From assembly GCA_902363455.1 (NCBI GenBank), contig CABJAC010000002.1, forward strand, positions 50,486 through 114,485: DNA of 64,000 nt. Reading direction: 5' to 3'. Origin of the DNA: Caryophanales bacterium (GTDB lineage: Bacteria; Bacillota; Bacilli; Exiguobacteriales; Exiguobacteriaceae). The translations under genes were made by a program, and so were the position numbers. The notes beneath the pieces are model-generated. The model worked only from the letters and a program-made list of their open reading frames with translations. It was not told the DNA's origin and made no database searches. Shown here in pieces: positions 63,720 through 64,000 of the stretch; within the stretch, counting starts at the first letter, position 1; each line of letters begins with the position of its first letter.

Positions 63720-64000
63720 ATGATGGGAAAAAGAGACCAACATCATCGTTCTGAGAACATCACCATCACATTGGAACAATTGGTCCCGCAGGACCATCTC
63801 GTTCGAAAAGTGGACCAGGTCATGGACTTTGAATTCATCTATCCTTTAGTAGAGAAACTGTATTGTGAAAATAACGGAAGACCTAGTATCGATCCTGTTC
63901 TATTGATTAAGATGGCACTTCTCCAATACCTGTTTGGTATTCCATCGATGCGTCGGACCATCAAGGAGATTGAGACGAACGTCGCGTATCGGTGGTTTCT
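63720..64000 (+). mobile_element. IS1182-family transposase, 5-prime part
   Basis: The first 93 codons of a transposase running off the window. TLEQLVPQDHLVRKVDQVMDF, YPLVEKLYCENNGRPSIDP and MRRTIKEIETNVAYRWF are the N-terminal DUF772-type region of IS1182-family transposases. GAGGAGG precedes ATG 63720 at 7 bases. The left terminal inverted repeat of the element was not identified with confidence. Confidence 0.85.

Overview
The window looks like a chromosomal stretch of a low-to-mid GC Gram-positive of the order Bacillales, most likely Exiguobacterium. This is judged from Bacillus-type genes in Bacillus-like neighbourhoods (hemQ/pta, xpt-pbuX, lipL/ywfO, ywhB/ywhD/speE/speB, yuaF-floT, glcU-gdh), strong GGAGG ribosome sites, Bacillus-type riboswitches and candidate CcpA, Fur, CodY, SigB and SigD sites. 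No rRNA, tRNA, CRISPR array or prophage was seen. Most of the sequence is ordinary core genome; the accessory-looking parts are about 29.5-31.8 kb and 61.8-64 kb.

Region by region: 0-6.4 kb has a nitroreductase behind a Fur box, an HlyD/MFS drug-efflux operon divergent from its TetR regulator, a membrane diguanylate cyclase and a MarR regulator. 6.5-12.7 kb has a lysine-riboswitch-controlled lysine permease, a fused MsrA-MsrB, a DUF2252 protein and a second amino-acid permease. 12.7-23 kb holds glpD, an IolW-like dehydrogenase, ywdI, an atypical SDR, a secreted nuclease, the glcU-gdh-CDF run, a UbiB-type kinase, a TRIC-family protein, a DUF423 protein and an overlooked 49-residue ORF. 23.3-29.5 kb holds hemQ, pta, the guanine-riboswitch xpt-pbuX operon, a cre-controlled permease and a rhodanese.

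29.5-31.8 kb is an AT-rich pair: a secreted permuted papain-fold protein and an exported protein of unknown function. Then come a chemoreceptor with a SigD promoter, a DUF2157/GDYXXLXY pair, cstA with a LytS/LytR two-component system, folE2, two TerC paralogues, a protein made of two YfbR-type HD domains, a Bcr/CflA exporter and a flotillin operon. 48.6-61.8 kb holds degV, lipL, ywfO, an APH-like kinase, nupC, ywhB, ywhD, a metallophosphoesterase, a BCCT transporter, a second nitroreductase and speE-speB.

The most interesting locus is at 61.99-63.47 kb. A near-consensus SigB promoter precedes a secreted two-repeat DUF4397 protein ending in an MPDTG-type sorting signal, overlapped by a class F-like sortase that carries its own lipobox. 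This reads as a self-contained, stress-induced surface-anchoring module. The window ends inside an IS1182-family transposase next to a large palindrome.

Regulatory themes: three APC permeases sit under three different controls (lysine riboswitch, candidate CodY box, cre); cstA and perhaps lytS carry cre sites; three operons (glcU-gdh, the BCCT gene, the DUF4397-sortase pair) have SigB-like promoters, suggesting a general-stress regulon. All assignments are by eye from motifs; none was tested by database search.
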